Source: Liquorilactobacillus nagelii DSM 13675 (GTDB taxonomy: Bacteria; Bacillota; Bacilli; Lactobacillales; Lactobacillaceae). Taken from it: a DNA stretch of 64,000 bases. The notes below the pieces were generated by a model. It saw nothing but the letters and a program-made list of their open reading frames with translations. It was not told the DNA's origin and did no database searches. The DNA is taken from contig NZ_CP049304.1 in assembly GCF_019444005.1 (NCBI RefSeq), forward strand, positions 930,001 to 994,000, given 5' to 3'. Positions 36,193 to 44,001 of this stretch are shown piece after piece. The position numbers and the translations under genes are program-made. Each line of letters opens with the position of its first letter. Positions within the stretch are counted from its first letter, which is position 1.

Positions 36193-36957
36193 TTAACTTT
36201 CAGTTAGCCATTCCATAACCACCCGGCCAATCTCTTGTTGCAACTTTATCGCCGACATTCGTTCAGTACTGGCCGCAAAATGTGTCAATACTCCGCAGTC
36301 AATTGCTCGTTCACCAAGACAAAAGTGGACAATGTCATGTTCCTCATGCGCTAATTCACCTGTCTTACTGTAAGCTTTTCCTAAAAAGGCACTTGAATCC
36401 TCCCAAGCGCGCAATTTGCCTCGATTATCTTGAAATCTTAACGCCGACAAAATAACAGTTGAGGCTGCCGTTGATTGTTGCAGTAAATTCTGCCAGAGCT
36501 GCATTATGCTTTGCAACGTTAACGTGTTTTCTCCCTTTAGTGGTAATGACATCATCGGCCGTTGGAGAGTGATTTCTGGGTAATTTTGTTGCAACCACTG
36601 ATCAACCTTTTCAATACCTAAATAATCAAGTAACACATTTGTGGCAGTATTGTCAGAAACAGATAACATTAAGTCCAATAAATCCATCAACTGCCACTTT
36701 CTTTGTTTTAAATGGTAAATAACCCCTGACCCGGCAACTACCTGCTCCTCCCTAATTGTCAAAGTTCGCTGCAAATCCTCGGTTGATAAATTTTTACTCA
36801 AATAAGCAGCAATTGCCAATTTAATTAAACTAGCAGAGCGAAATAACTCGGTAGTGTTCAAAGCATAAAGCGTCTGACCGCTATTTTCTTTAATTAAAAT
36901 TGCTGCGTGACCCTGGTAGTTTGCCAATATGTGACTAATTGAATCCTTTAATTCCAT
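36193..36957 (-). CDS. Class A beta-lactamase-fold serine hydrolase
   Basis: 254 residues with the three active-site motifs of the class A beta-lactamase/DD-peptidase fold: SLIK (Ser43, Lys46), SDN (101-103) and KTGE near residue 195. There is no signal peptide, so it acts inside the cell, unlike a true secreted beta-lactamase. The gene overlaps the end of the dipeptide epimerase gene by 10 bp and has GAGGTGA before the ATG. The pairing suggests processing of peptidoglycan-derived peptides or another amide substrate. Antibiotic resistance cannot be assumed from the fold. Confidence 0.85.
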   Translation of the reverse strand: MELKDSISHILANYQGHAAILIKENSGQTLYALNTTELFRSASLIKLAIAAYLSKNLSTEDLQRTLTIREEQVVAGSGVIYHLKQRKWQLMDLLDLMLSVSDNTATNVLLDYLGIEKVDQWLQQNYPEITLQRPMMSLPLKGENTLTLQSIMQLWQNLLQQSTAASTVILSALRFQDNRGKLRAWEDSSAFLGKAYSKTGELAHEEHDIVHFCLGERAIDCGVLTHFAASTERMSAIKLQQEIGRVVMEWLTES

Positions 36958-38054
36958 GCTTCTTCACCTCGGACTTGATTGGTGTTAAATCCTAATCCAA
37001 CACTACTTGAAGGCAACAATTGGTTTTTATGACTGCTAAAGCCTTGAGATATCCCAGCAGATTTGGTCATAAATACGGCGTCAAGATCAACAAAAACAAC
37101 ATTTTCTTGAGCAGCAGCAAAAGCAATCGCTGCTGCAATACTTTCTGGTGCTTCAATCATGCAGCCAATCATACATTGAATGCCAGCACCTTCAGCTAAT
37201 TGATTAATCTTGACCGCTTGACTCAAACCGCCAGTTTTCATTAATTTGATATTTATCAAATCACAAGCATGCAACTCGATCAGTCGCAGAGCTTCAGCAA
37301 ACGAATGGACGCTCTCATCGGCCATAATTGGAATGGCTGATTTAGCAACTAACTGCTGCATCCCCCACAAATCATTCGCCTTAACCGGTTGTTCAATAAA
37401 ATCAATTTTCAAGTTTGCTTTTTCCCATGAGTTGATTGCCGCTAATGTTTGGCGAATATTCCATGCCTGATTAACATCGATTCGTAAAGAAACATTGTCA
37501 GGACAAACACCTGCTATTTGCTTGACTAATTGGATATCATCCGCTAATGATTGATCTCCTAGTTTTATTTTTAATGAAGTAAAGCCCTGTGCAACTAATT
37601 GCCGAGCTTCTTGAAGCATTTGAGGCGCTGGGGCGATACTTATCGTGTAGTCAGTCGCAATTGCGCGCGGTGCTGCTCCCAATAACTCAGTTAGGGATGT
37701 CTGAAAAAGCTGCGCACGCAAATCATAAAGAGCAATCTCAAAAGCCGCTTTAGCAGGTGTATTGTACTGAATTGAATGCTGCAGCAAATTCAATAATTTC
37801 TCCCAATCACTAATGTCTTGGCCTAATAATTGTGGTTTAATAACTTCATCCATAATAACAGCCAGGCTTTTTAAACTATCCCCCGTTACTTTCTCGTTCG
37901 GTGTTGCAGCACCATATCCAACTAAGCCGTTTTCCAAACCAATTCTAGCTCTAATTGCTGCTGCTTCAGTCACTCGATGCAAGGCTGTCACAAATGGACG
38001 CTTTAAAGGTTGATGAATTGATTCTAACTTAATCCACTTAATTTTTGTTTTCAC
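36948..38054 (-). CDS. Dipeptide epimerase, enolase superfamily (L-Ala-D/L-Glu epimerase-like)
   Basis: 368 residues from GTG 38054, chosen because GAGGTG lies just upstream; the frame runs open to 38192 but that part lacks a start signal. Enolase-superfamily motifs: SLKIKLGD with the KxK catalytic lysine, RIDVNQAW and FIEQPV and MADESVHS for the three metal ligands, then LINIKLMKTGG with the second lysine. This pattern marks the muconate-lactonizing/dipeptide-epimerase subgroup, whose members racemise the second residue of Ala-Glu from murein peptides. It forms an operon with the beta-lactamase-fold hydrolase. Substrate specificity is inferred. Confidence 0.85.
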   Translation of the reverse strand: MKTKIKWIKLESIHQPLKRPFVTALHRVTEAAAIRARIGLENGLVGYGAATPNEKVTGDSLKSLAVIMDEVIKPQLLGQDISDWEKLLNLLQHSIQYNTPAKAAFEIALYDLRAQLFQTSLTELLGAAPRAIATDYTISIAPAPQMLQEARQLVAQGFTSLKIKLGDQSLADDIQLVKQIAGVCPDNVSLRIDVNQAWNIRQTLAAINSWEKANLKIDFIEQPVKANDLWGMQQLVAKSAIPIMADESVHSFAEALRLIELHACDLINIKLMKTGGLSQAVKINQLAEGAGIQCMIGCMIEAPESIAAAIAFAAAQENVVFVDLDAVFMTKSAGISQGFSSHKNQLLPSSSVGLGFNTNQVRGEEAWN

Positions 38055-38124
38055 TTTAATCACCTCGAAGTTAGTCAAAAGTAAGTTAATCGCCAATTTT
38101 TGTAATTTAAGACCATTTTGATGT

Positions 38125-38436
38125 TTGCTTCGAAGCTTTGTCAAGTTTGACTTAAAAATGGCAGCCATTATTACTATTAAAATAAAAAGCAACCTCGAAA
38201 AGCTAGCTTCTGAAATAAATGTATATGATGAGTTTGATTCAAAGTATATAACTTACGAAAAGTTAATATATAAGAAGATTAGATGTAACTTAATTCATGA
38301 AGCCGATTTGCCCAATTTAGTCTTTTCTAAGAAAACTGAGATTGGTAATTACAATGCAAATGCTAAACTTCCTATAACAATAATTGATATGTTAAATGAC
38401 CTGGCACTGAATTACTACTTAACGAATGAAATGTAA
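38125..38436 (+). CDS. Hypothetical protein, possibly a HEPN-like fragment
   Basis: An open frame of up to 103 residues (ATG 38158 is an alternative start), without a clear ribosome binding site and overlapping the unused 5' extension of the epimerase frame. The C-terminal part is plausible protein: YEKLIYKKIRCNLIHEADLP then LPITIIDMLNDLALNYYLTN. The R-CNLI-H segment fits the R-x4-6-H motif of HEPN ribonucleases, but one motif is weak evidence. It may be the C-terminal remnant of a larger gene whose front was lost at the edge of the plasmid-like island. Confidence 0.35.
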   Translation: MLRSFVKFDLKMAAIITIKIKSNLEKLASEINVYDEFDSKYITYEKLIYKKIRCNLIHEADLPNLVFSKKTEIGNYNANAKLPITIIDMLNDLALNYYLTNEM

Positions 38437-38519
38437 TTTTATAATATGACCAACTTCAAAAGAAACAAATAAGATGATAAAAAATTCAATGGCATTAAAT
38501 AAACTATAAAGTGTGAGAA

Positions 38520-38820
38520 TGGAAGCAAGGGTAGGCGTGGAGATCTTTTTGCGCATTTCAAAAAAATACTACCCGACCTTGCTGCAATGAAGCACAGAAA
38601 CTACCGGCTTGCCGGAACAAGTAGCCCCACCACTTGTTCCGCCTGCCTAACGGCGAGTGCAGGGGGTGCGGGGGCTTCTCCCACACTTTTAAGGTTTGGG
38701 GGTTTGTCCCTTTTCAAAGGGGGCAAGAGTTTTAGATCCTGCTGTTTAAAAACTAATTTTGGTTTTTGTAGTCGTTTACGACTACTGAGTGGGAAACGGC
38801 GGCGGTGGTTGGAGTGAGTG
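38520..38820. other. GC-rich plasmid-like non-coding block
   Basis: This block is far richer in G and C than its surroundings (for example GGGGGTGCGGGGGCTTCTCC near 38660). It contains a perfect inverted repeat GGAACAAGT/ACTTGTTCC (38614-38640) beside CCGGcttgCCGG, and a GCAAGG...CCTTGC pair around 38525-38580. The composition and hairpins recall mobilisation or replication regions of small lactobacillar plasmids. A 76-codon frame inside it is repetitive and has no support as a gene. It borders the type I toxin locus. Confidence 0.5.
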
Positions 38821-38858
38821 AATTAAATAAATAAATATCCTGGTTAATCTTTTTCCTG

Positions 38859-38864
38859 TATAAT
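38859..38864 (+). promoter_or_regulatory. -10 box for the type I toxin mRNA
   Basis: TATAAT directly preceded by TG. No strong -35 is seen. Start would be near 38871, giving an untranslated leader of about 100 bases whose segment 38882-38890 is complementary to 39073-39081 at the 3' end. Confidence 0.55.
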
Positions 38865-38968
38865 GGATTAAGTAGAGAAGTTAAGGCGGTGGCTATTTCC
38901 AATCGGGGGTGGTGCTTATGGTGTTAAACCTCTAAAGCCCATAAATCCTAATGAAAGGAGTAGCCTAA

Positions 38969-39073
38969 GTGTCCGTATCGGGCGCTTTACAATTAATGCT
39001 GGCTTTCGGTACTTTTATCGTGACCTTAATCGCATTAATTGTTGAGCTGATCAAAAGTCAGCAAAAAAAATAA
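38969..39073 (+). CDS. Small membrane toxin of a type I toxin-antitoxin system (holin-like)
   Basis: 34 residues starting at GTG 38969, with AAAGGAG nine bases upstream. The start VSVSGALQLMLAFGTFIV (GTG read as Met), a single hydrophobic helix and the polar C-terminus KSQQKK match the short 'putative holin-like toxin' peptides of lactobacilli, related to Fst/Ldr type I toxins. Such peptides insert into the membrane and stop growth when not repressed by an antisense RNA. A convergent promoter and terminator on the opposite strand predict that RNA here. The long leader and 5'/3' complementarity are typical of this class. Confidence 0.78.
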   Translation: MSVSGALQLMLAFGTFIVTLIALIVELIKSQQKK

Positions 39074-39180
39074 CCGCCTTAGCTCTGGCAAGCTAGCGGT
39101 TATTAAATATCGTTAAAATCTGCCACCGTCTTAAGCGGCTCTACATGGGAAGTCCTATTCCAGCAGGGCTTCCTTTTTCT
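39063..39180 (-). ncRNA. Predicted antisense RNA antitoxin
   Basis: On the minus strand an extended -10 (TGC-TACAAT, 39195-39187) predicts a start near 39180. Transcription would end at hairpin TAACCGC/GCGGTTA (39071-39102, with an inner AGCT/AGCT stem), which on this strand is followed by TTTTTTTT (39070-39063). The RNA of ~118 bases is fully complementary to the 3' end of the toxin mRNA, including the last toxin codons. Inferred from signals only; no expression data. Confidence 0.6.
39148..39173 (+). terminator. Terminator of the toxin mRNA
   Basis: GGAAGTCC pairs with GGGCTTCC (one G-U), followed by TTTTT on the plus strand. It lies just inside the predicted start of the antisense RNA, so the two transcripts overlap by about 110 bases. 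Confidence 0.75.
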
Positions 39181-39186
39181 GTTTAC

Positions 39187-39195
39187 ATTGTAGCA
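39187..39195 (-). promoter_or_regulatory. Extended -10 promoter of the antisense RNA
   Basis: Reads TGC-TACAAT on the minus strand, an extended -10. No canonical -35 at 17 bp. Position and direction place the transcript convergent to the toxin mRNA. Confidence 0.5.
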
Positions 39196-39291
39196 TGACT
39201 TTCAAAAGTTGGCTAACGTTTCATGCTTGGCGTATGTGTCAAGTTTCTCTCGGTAGCTCCAAAAATTGAATCTTTTCTCATCTTAACTATT

Positions 39292-39861
39292 CTAAAAGAT
39301 CTTTGCTAGTCTTCCAATCGCCGAACTGCTTGGCGCATCTTGAACTATCCTACCTTGCAGAACTCCTATATGTGGTGCCTGGACTTTCTCAAAAAGCTTG
39401 AAACTTGATAATTTGTCCTTAACTTGATGGGTAAATCGTTTTGCCAATTCCTTAAATCTCATTGCTTCCACCAATCCTTCATTCTGTTGTGCATCAATAA
39501 TTCGCAACATTGCTTTTAACCCGGCCTTACTCCATGATCTTCCTTGACGTTTTAAACGATAGGTGTATCGACGATGGTTACTTTCGCAACTTCCTAATCC
39601 ATTGGGCTTCTTTACCCCTCGTAACTTTGCTGGCTTAATATATTGCCAATTCCGCTTTAGGTAATTCTCTAGTTTCCGTAATGCCATTCGCTTTTCTTGA
39701 CCAGCTTGATCTTCTTTTGTTATTCTGCTTTCCGCAGTATCTAAAATCACTCTTACCTGATCCCAATTCCAAGAATAAACAGCTTTCTTCATCGGCTTTA
39801 TTAACTCAAAATCAAAACTAAGTCTTTCCTGAAGCTTACGGTTCAAATGATATTGATCCAA
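39292..39861 (-). pseudogene. C-terminal fragment of an ISLre2-family (UPF0236) transposase
   Basis: 189 residues corresponding to the C-terminal part of ISLre2-type transposases: DQYHLNRKLQERLSF, NGLGSCESNHRRYTYRLKRQ and GRSWSKAGLKAMLRIIDAQQ are characteristic. Full-length members are well over 400 residues, so about the first half is missing. The fragment starts 20 bases from the end of the IS3 element at 39882, and the missing part is not found on its other side. Probably an adjacent deletion accompanied or followed the IS3 insertion. Non-functional. Confidence 0.85.
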
Positions 39862-39997
39862 AAAATGTTCTTGCTTAAGACTGGAACGAAGTCAATATTT
39901 GAGACACATTTTGTGAGAGACTTTTTTAAATCAAAACCAGTTCCGTGGCTAAAGGTTATTTGCTCTCAGTTAAATTTGCCACGTTAATAAAATCATA

Positions 39998-40712
39998 TTA
40001 AGCGGGTATTTGTTTTGACTTCATCTCCATTTCAAAAGGCGTTAAATAATCAATACCGGAGTGAATCCGTTGACGATTGTAAAAACGAAAGCCGTAGTCA
40101 AATAAGCTAGTTTTTGCTACCTCAAAAGTGGAATAGACTGGACATTGATAAACGAGTTCTTTTTTTAAAGTTGCATGAAAAGACTCGATTCCGGCATTAT
40201 CGTAAGGACAGCCCTTGCGGCTAAAAGAGTGTCGAATACCTAATTCAGTCAAGCGACTTTGATAACTTTTACTCGTATACTGAGTGCCCTGATCAGTATG
40301 CAAAATCAGTTGCCCATTGATCGTTTGATTACTAATTGCTTGGTCCGTTGAGAAATCCTGCTTAAGGAGATTAGGTCGCTCCTGCGTTATCTCTTCTTTA
40401 ATGGTAACTGGCCGCCATTTCTTGCGTGTAATGGATCGGGATACCTAATTGTTTCATTAATCGCTGAAACCATTTTATACTACAAGTTCGATTCAGCGGG
40501 ACTAGTTCTTGTAGGACTTTTCTAAGAATCTTACCAGCGCCATGCGCTTTTCACTAGTCAGCCAAATACGACTGATTCATTCTTTTAAATCTTGGGTTTC
40601 ACGCTCCCGTTTGGTTGGCTCGTGATGTAACCAACGGTAATAGTCGGGACGGCTGACAGATAATACTTGGCACATCATCGAAATAGTATGGTTTCCAAAA
40701 TCACATTCTTGT
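39998..40712 (-). pseudogene. IS3 orfB (DDE transposase), disrupted
   Basis: The intact tail begins at HTDQGTQYTSKSYQ (second catalytic Asp) and continues through HSFSRKGCPYDNAGIESFHA (Glu) to RFYNRQRIHSGIDYLTPFEM. Upstream, other frames contain MMCQVLSVSRPDYYRWLHHE, a TGA stop after QDLKE, then KQLGI and RPNLLKQDFST. The latter joins directly to HTDQG through an unrelated-looking short linker, so the block with the first Asp of the DDE triad has been deleted. Not functional. Confidence 0.85.
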
Positions 40713-40985
40713 TTAATCAATGGATAGATCAATCTTTTGCCAGCAGCCCCAGCGCTTTTTTAGAATCAAGTTCTCCTCTTCCAATCGTTTAATTCGCTTG
40801 GACTGAGCCTTAGCTTCATCAGCAGTTAAGCCGTTAACAGGCGATTTTTGACTGCCAGAGCCCCATTTTAAAATAGTGGAATAACCAACACCATATTCTT
40901 TAGCTAATTCAAGAGTTGACTTAACCTTGTGCTGATATAAATCAATAATATTTTGCTTGAATTCGGCAGGATAGCGTTTTACCAT
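40713..40985 (-). CDS. IS3 orfA (helix-turn-helix transposase subunit)
   Basis: 90 residues. The start MVKRYPAEFKQNIIDLYQHK followed by ELAKEYGVGYSTILKWGSGS is the OrfA helix-turn-helix, and KRIKRLEEENLILKK is the leucine-zipper-like segment used for dimerisation. The A6G sequence at codons LKKR is a typical -1 slippery site for producing OrfAB in IS3 elements: shifting there yields KKALGLLAKD. Because orfB is destroyed downstream, only OrfA could be made, which in this family can inhibit transposition. Confidence 0.8.
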   Translation of the reverse strand: MVKRYPAEFKQNIIDLYQHKVKSTLELAKEYGVGYSTILKWGSGSQKSPVNGLTADEAKAQSKRIKRLEEENLILKKRWGCWQKIDLSID

Positions 40986-41062
40986 TATGAAACAATCCCT
41001 TCTTAATTAAAAAATAATTTTACGCTCTCGCAAAAGCTGTCTCAAGTTTTATACTAACTCCA

Positions 41063-41295
41063 CCACCAGTTTTCGAAAATCCGAAGACTAGCGACTCTAT
41101 TGAATTATGAATCATTCAGGCAAATAATATTACTGCTTAAATCAAATATAGGCTAGGGATATAGTTAAATACAAGTTTGGACTTATTAGTAAAAAAATTG
41201 CGAAGAATATACTAAACATGATATAGATTCGTTGCAATCTTACTCTACGTATATCTTATTTGTTTTTTTAAACTTAATTTGACAGTTCAAAACAA
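41063..41295. other. Short spacer between the IS3 element and the nucleoside hydrolase gene
   Basis: About 230 AT-rich bases with no recognisable gene and no clear terminator for the nucleoside hydrolase operon, which ends here. The expected terminator may have been lost when the island was inserted. Confidence 0.4.
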
Positions 41296-42231
41296 CTAAA
41301 GGTTTTTCCAATAGCTCATTTCAGTTAAAAACCACTCACTAAAACGCTTTTCATCGACTTTTTCAATAACCTCTGCTGTAGTTGAATTACTTGGTAGATA
41401 GCCTTTCAGATCAAACAATGATGCACCAGCAGTATAGGTCCCTGATGTTTCAATTTTTACTTTGACAGTTCGAAATTCAAATATTTCTGGGGCTAACAAA
41501 ATTCCAATGGCCAACGCATCATAAATTTTCAAACCCGTAGCAAAGCTACCACCGCGGTATGTTTTGAATAAATCAAAAAACATTCTACCAACTTTGCCGA
41601 ACTGCTTAATTTGATTGCTAATTTCTGGTTTGATCAAAGCTGCTCGGCCAGCCTCTAGCGGAGCAATCTTGACTGGCACGCCACTTTCGATGACAATTTT
41701 TGCGGCTTCCGGGTCAACTCCAAAATTAAACTCTGTCAAAACATTAAAGTTTCCTCTGCCCCAAGCCCCACCCATTAAAATAAATTCCTTAATTTTACTA
41801 ATGTCGCTTGGATAAGTTTTTAATAAAAGTGCGTAATTTGTTAGTGGGGCAATTCCGATTAATGTTACCTTTACTTGACTTTCAGTTAAAATTTGATGAA
41901 TTTTTTCAACTGCACTTTCTTTAACTAATAAGGAAGAACTTGGAGCTGGTAATTGATAATTACCAAGTCCATTTTTGCCATGAATATCCACGGCTGTTTC
42001 TAAATTTCTTAATATTGGACTCTGCGCACCTTGGGCTACCAATATCTTTTTGTCAAAAAACGTCAACAGTCGCAGCACATTTTCAAGTGTTCTTGTGATA
42101 CCCACATTTCCAGCAGCCGCACTAATTAATTTAACGTCTAATTGTTGGGAATTGAGTGCGATCGCTAATGCTGCTGCATCATCAATTCCAGGATCAGTGT
42201 CAATAATAACCGGTATCTTTTGTTCACTCAT
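41296..42231 (-). CDS. Inosine/uridine-preferring nucleoside hydrolase
   Basis: 311 residues from ATG 42231, which overlaps the adenine deaminase stop by 8 bp and has AGGATGAG upstream. The N-terminal VIIDTDPGIDDAAALAIAL holds the calcium-binding Asp cluster diagnostic of nucleoside hydrolases. Also visible are LMGGAWGRGNFNVLTEFNFG and VDPEAAKIVIESGVPVKIAP. The enzyme splits ribonucleosides into base and ribose. It closes an operon with adenine deaminase and an ABC importer, so adenosine or another purine nucleoside entering the cell is the likely starting material. Confidence 0.92.
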   Translation of the reverse strand: MSEQKIPVIIDTDPGIDDAAALAIALNSQQLDVKLISAAAGNVGITRTLENVLRLLTFFDKKILVAQGAQSPILRNLETAVDIHGKNGLGNYQLPAPSSSLLVKESAVEKIHQILTESQVKVTLIGIAPLTNYALLLKTYPSDISKIKEFILMGGAWGRGNFNVLTEFNFGVDPEAAKIVIESGVPVKIAPLEAGRAALIKPEISNQIKQFGKVGRMFFDLFKTYRGGSFATGLKIYDALAIGILLAPEIFEFRTVKVKIETSGTYTAGASLFDLKGYLPSNSTTAEVIEKVDEKRFSEWFLTEMSYWKNL

Positions 42232-43939
42232 TTGTCTCATCCTTACTAAAAAGAGGTATTTTATTTTGCGTCTTGACATCAAACATCCCTTTATCAGACA
42301 TCTTTATCTCCTGAGAAACTAATAATGAAAGGGTTGAAAATGACATGATTTCATTAGTATTGAAATATCCAAGCTGGTTCATCGCTGACCTAACTTGCTT
42401 TATCTGCTTTCCTAACAGACTAATTGGTGCCTGACTAACGACCCCACCAACTGGCAAAGGAGCATTCGCAGTTATTTTATTCTCAATTGCTGCAATATAG
42501 CCGCCTTGTTGTTTGACTAACTGATTTTGGACTAAGATCATTGAGGTCAAATCGGTACCGATCACCATTAAATTATGGTGATCATGTGCCCAAGTAGCAC
42601 CAATTGCTCCTTTGCCTGAAAGTGCTCCTTCAACTAAACCATATGACAACTCACCATTAGTTTTTCCATATCTTTCTTGAATAAACAAGAGTGCTAATCC
42701 CGACTCATGCCAAAGCACACGATGATCTTGAACCGTTATTTTCCGCTGAACTCTTTTAGTGAAAGTCCCTACTTTACTGATTTGAATAACATTAGCAACT
42801 ACTTCACCGTTGGCCACTAGGTTAGTTTTCAACTCAATATCATTTACCGTTAGCTTATCAGCTTTAATTGAATGAAGTAATTCTGGTCCAAAGTCAAATT
42901 CTGGAATTAGTTTTTCTTCTGGATCAACCAAAACTCCATTTTTATAAACATTTTGAATCTCAAAATTCTGTAGATCATTGATAATAATAAAGTCAGCAAC
43001 TCTTCCCGGTGCAATTGATCCCCGATCCCATAACCCCATTCTTCTAGCAGGAGTAAATGAAGAAATATAAATTGCGTCCTCAGGCTTCATTCCCAGCTGA
43101 ATTGCTCTTTTAACAAGTAAATTCAAATGTCCTTGCAAAAGATCATCTGGCATAATATCATCTGTAACTATCGCGACATGCTCAAACAAGTTATGATCAA
43201 TAACCGCACTAATAACTTCCTTGGTCAGCGATTTTTTTTGTAACTGAACGAACATGCCATTGCTGACTTTTTCGAGGATCGATTCCGGTGTTTGCTGAGT
43301 ATGATCCGAAGTAATGCCAGCATAGATAAACTTAGCTAAATCTTCACCAGAATATTTGGGACAATGTCCTTCTAAGGGCATCGTCGGTCGCTCTTTTCGA
43401 CATATTTTGATTAATCGTTTGATTAACGAATCATCATCCGAAGTAATTCCCTTAAAATTCATTGCTTCGCCCAAACAAACAATTTGAGGATCTTTTAGTA
43501 ATTCAGTTGTCTCCTTTTCAGCAATTAATCCGCCAGTTGTTTCCAATTCAGGTGTAGTTGAAGGCACTGACGAAGGAATTGCAAAGAAAATGTCGGTTAA
43601 TGATTTCTGGGACATAAATCTTTTCAAGCCCTCAATGCCAGCAACGTTAGCAATTTCGTGATCATCAGCAATAATTGTCGTTGTACCATACTTAGCACAG
43701 TTTTGTCCCATAATGGCTGGCGTGGTCATTGAACTTTCAATATGCATATGAGAATCAACCAACCCAGGTGCGATATATTTTCCGTGCAAATTTAGAACCT
43801 TTTTTGGTTCAACTGATTTTATATCCTGAGCTACCCAGTAAAATTTACCAGCTTTAATTGCTATATCCGCTGCAATAAACTTACGCAAATAGCTATTGAA
43901 AACTTTACCATTTTTAATTAATAAATCTACTTTTGTCAT
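42224..43939 (-). CDS. ade: Adenine deaminase
   Basis: 571 residues, the normal length of the AdeC/Ade amidohydrolase that converts adenine to hypoxanthine and ammonia. Metal-site sequences: GLVDSHMHIESSM (~residues 57-69), ADDHEIANVAG, LEGHCPKY, and VTDDIMPDDL; then GRVADFIIINDLQNF, and in the C-terminal domain LVEGALSGKGAIGATWAHDH HNL. Cytoplasmic, metal-dependent. AAAGGAAAC precedes the ATG. It lies 62 bp after the binding-protein gene, with a hairpin between them, and couples to the nucleoside hydrolase gene. Together they deliver hypoxanthine to purine salvage. Confidence 0.94.
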   Translation of the reverse strand: MTKVDLLIKNGKVFNSYLRKFIAADIAIKAGKFYWVAQDIKSVEPKKVLNLHGKYIAPGLVDSHMHIESSMTTPAIMGQNCAKYGTTTIIADDHEIANVAGIEGLKRFMSQKSLTDIFFAIPSSVPSTTPELETTGGLIAEKETTELLKDPQIVCLGEAMNFKGITSDDDSLIKRLIKICRKERPTMPLEGHCPKYSGEDLAKFIYAGITSDHTQQTPESILEKVSNGMFVQLQKKSLTKEVISAVIDHNLFEHVAIVTDDIMPDDLLQGHLNLLVKRAIQLGMKPEDAIYISSFTPARRMGLWDRGSIAPGRVADFIIINDLQNFEIQNVYKNGVLVDPEEKLIPEFDFGPELLHSIKADKLTVNDIELKTNLVANGEVVANVIQISKVGTFTKRVQRKITVQDHRVLWHESGLALLFIQERYGKTNGELSYGLVEGALSGKGAIGATWAHDHHNLMVIGTDLTSMILVQNQLVKQQGGYIAAIENKITANAPLPVGGVVSQAPISLLGKQIKQVRSAMNQLGYFNTNEIMSFSTLSLLVSQEIKMSDKGMFDVKTQNKIPLFSKDETNE

Positions 43940-43962
43940 TTAAACTTGTTTCCTTTCAAAAT

Positions 43963-43990
43963 AAAGAGTTGGAAATTTTCCCAACTCTTT
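43963..43990 (-). terminator. Attenuator-like hairpin between binding-protein gene and ade
   Basis: AAAGAGTTGG pairs perfectly with CCAACTCTTT over an 8-base loop, followed on the minus strand by TTTATTTTG-type sequence. Lying inside the gene string, it probably reduces read-through from the transporter genes into ade and the hydrolase gene. Confidence 0.65.
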
Positions 43991-44001
43991 TGTATATAAT
44001 A

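Larger units (their letters stand above)
39882..41062 (-). mobile_element. IS3-family insertion sequence, most complete copy but defective
   Basis: About 1.18 kb bounded by imperfect inverted repeats of ~38 bp: TGGAGTTAGTATAAAACTTG... at the 41062 end and TGGAACGAAGTCAATATTTG... at the 39882 end, both running into TTGAGACA..TTTTG.GAGAG. OrfA is intact. OrfB is broken by a stop and shifts, and has lost the segment with the first catalytic Asp. Remnants of the same element occur at 361-424, 5342-5594 and 58337-58860. It cannot move by itself, but its ends could be used by an intact transposase elsewhere. Confidence 0.88.

Noticed and set aside
36193..36957. Beta-lactamase antibiotic resistance gene
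   Set aside because: No export signal and coupling to a dipeptide epimerase gene; the fold alone does not show resistance.
38587..38817. 76-codon open frame in the GC-rich block
   Set aside because: Low-complexity composition, no ribosome binding site and no resemblance to known proteins; the DNA looks like non-coding plasmid sequence.
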